DNA of 6,787 nucleotides from Methanobacteriota archaeon. GTDB lineage: Archaea; Thermoplasmatota; Thermoplasmata; RBG-16-68-12. Positions 6,103 through 6,787 of this stretch are shown one piece after another. Position 1 is the stretch's first letter. Each line of letters begins with the position of its first letter. Position numbers and translations under genes: made by a program. Under the pieces are notes generated by a model. That model was not told the origin of the DNA, did no database searches, and saw nothing but the letters and a program-made list of their open reading frames with translations. The stretch covers positions 1 to 6,787 of the forward strand of contig VBLR01000113.1 in assembly GCA_005878665.1 (NCBI GenBank). The letters run 5' to 3'.

Positions 6103-6787
6103 CGCGAGTGCTTGCGCAACGCGGTCTCCATCCCGTCGAGGGCCTTGTCGAGCAGCGGTTCCTCGATCGTAAGCGGCGGCTGGATCCGGAGCACGTTCAT
6201 TTCGTAATCATACAGGGGAATGACTCCCCCGCGGACGCAATCGAAGAAGACCTCGCGAGCCACGTCGTTGTCGCGGGCCTTCGTCCGTTTGTCGCTCACG
6301 ATCTCGACGCCGATCGCGAGACCGAGGCCGCGCGTCTCTCCGACGATCGAGAGATCCTCCCACTCCTTCACCCGCCGCAAGGCCTTGCCGCCCAGGCGCG
6401 CGGAGCGTTCCGGGATCCGGTCCCGCTGCATGATGTCGATGGTGACCGTCGCCGCGACGCAGGCCGCCGGATGTCCGCCGAACGTCGTGCCTGCGATCAC
6501 GTCGTGGGTGCCCATCGATCGCTCATCTCCAAGGACGGCCCCGAGGGGCATCAGGCCGCCTCCCAACGCCTTCCCGATCGAGATGAGGTCCGGCGCGACC
6601 CCGAAGTGCTCGATCCCCCACATCGTCCCGGTTCGACCGAGGCCCGTCTCGACTTCGTCCGCGATGAAGAACCATCCATGGGTATCCGCGAGCTTCCGGA
6701 GTCCGCGGACGAAATTCGCGGGAGGAATCCAGACGCCCGCTTCGAGGGCCACGGGTTCGAAGATGACCCCCGCGATGCGGTCCGGAA
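6099..6787 (-). CDS. PLP-dependent class III aminotransferase, C-terminal part (5' end outside the window)
   Basis: The minus-strand frame is open from the right window edge to a TAA at 6101-6099, giving about 229 residues of the C-terminal half. A GTG at 6752-6750 is an internal valine, because the preceding codons read IAGVIFEP, which is the expected family strand before it. Class III (ornithine/GABA-type, fold type I) landmarks are clear. FIADEVETGLGRTG contains the Asp (codon 6659-6657) that contacts the PLP ring nitrogen. PDLISIGKALGGG contains the Schiff-base Lys (codon 6572-6570). TTFGGHP contains the Thr that reaches the PLP phosphate of the partner subunit. The enzymes transfer an amino group, often from an omega-amine, to a keto acid such as 2-oxoglutarate; they work as cytoplasmic dimers. 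The block after the first strand reads EPVALEAGVW instead of the common EPxxGEGG, so the substrate pocket may differ. Substrate is undetermined. Confidence 0.92.
   Translation of the reverse strand, partial: PDRIAGVIFEPVALEAGVWIPPANFVRGLRKLADTHGWFFIADEVETGLGRTGTMWGIEHFGVAPDLISIGKALGGGLMPLGAVLGDERSMGTHDVIAGTTFGGHPAACVAATVTIDIMQRDRIPERSARLGGKALRRVKEWEDLSIVGETRGLGLAIGVEIVSDKRTKARDNDVAREVFFDCVRGGVIPLYDYEMNVLRIQPPLTIEEPLLDKALDGMETALRKHSR

Noticed and set aside
1..6787. tRNA, rRNA, CRISPR array, insertion sequence, attachment site, or defence or toxin genes
   Set aside because: No direct-repeat array, transposase-like frame, terminal inverted repeat or tRNA-like cloverleaf was noticed by eye, and conserved metabolic or repair genes fill nearly all of the window. 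Small structured RNAs cannot be excluded without a covariance-model search.

Overview
The window is a gene-dense, GC-rich stretch of prokaryotic chromosome. Six protein-coding genes and one gene fragment are recognisable, with short gaps and no RNA gene, mobile element or CRISPR array. The organism is probably an archaeon, perhaps a high-GC member of the Thermoplasmatota, but this is an inference. It rests on AT-rich TATA-like hexamers ahead of two genes, patchy Shine-Dalgarno use, frequent non-ATG starts and the sequence style of the DUF255 protein. No ribosomal or informational gene is present to settle the point, and a GC-rich bacterium is not excluded.

Region 1 to 2006 holds three co-directional plus-strand genes. 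The first is the C-terminal end of an unrecognised, apparently all-helical protein. Nine bases later comes a TANGO2/NRDE-family protein with an N-terminal cysteine. After a 50-base gap comes an amidohydrolase-2 family metal-dependent hydrolase that must start at TTG.

Region 2007 to 4782 holds a methionine sulfoxide reductase A gene (msrA) and, 24 bases after it, a 700-residue DUF255/YyaL (SPATA20-like) protein made of a thioredoxin-fold N-terminus and an (alpha/alpha)6-barrel-like remainder. The pair looks like a redox or protein-repair operon with a candidate promoter just ahead of msrA.

Region 4783 to 4935 is a 153-base spacer with a perfect 6-bp inverted repeat and a TATA-like CTTATG. It precedes a saccharopine-dehydrogenase-family oxidoreductase. 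The Rossmann glycine motif of this gene lies upstream of the first ATG/GTG/TTG in frame. A well-placed Shine-Dalgarno sequence points instead to an ATA codon at 4936, so the gene has either a rare AUA start, a start-codon mutation, or a frameshift/base error.

Region 6099 to 6787 holds the C-terminal part of a PLP-dependent class III aminotransferase on the minus strand. It converges on the oxidoreductase gene, and the two stop codons overlap. The oxidoreductase and the aminotransferase could both act in amino-acid (for example lysine) metabolism, but their convergent arrangement gives no operon support for this. I saw no clear new defence or mobile system. The items most worth checking are the start of the oxidoreductase gene and the msrA-DUF255 pairing.
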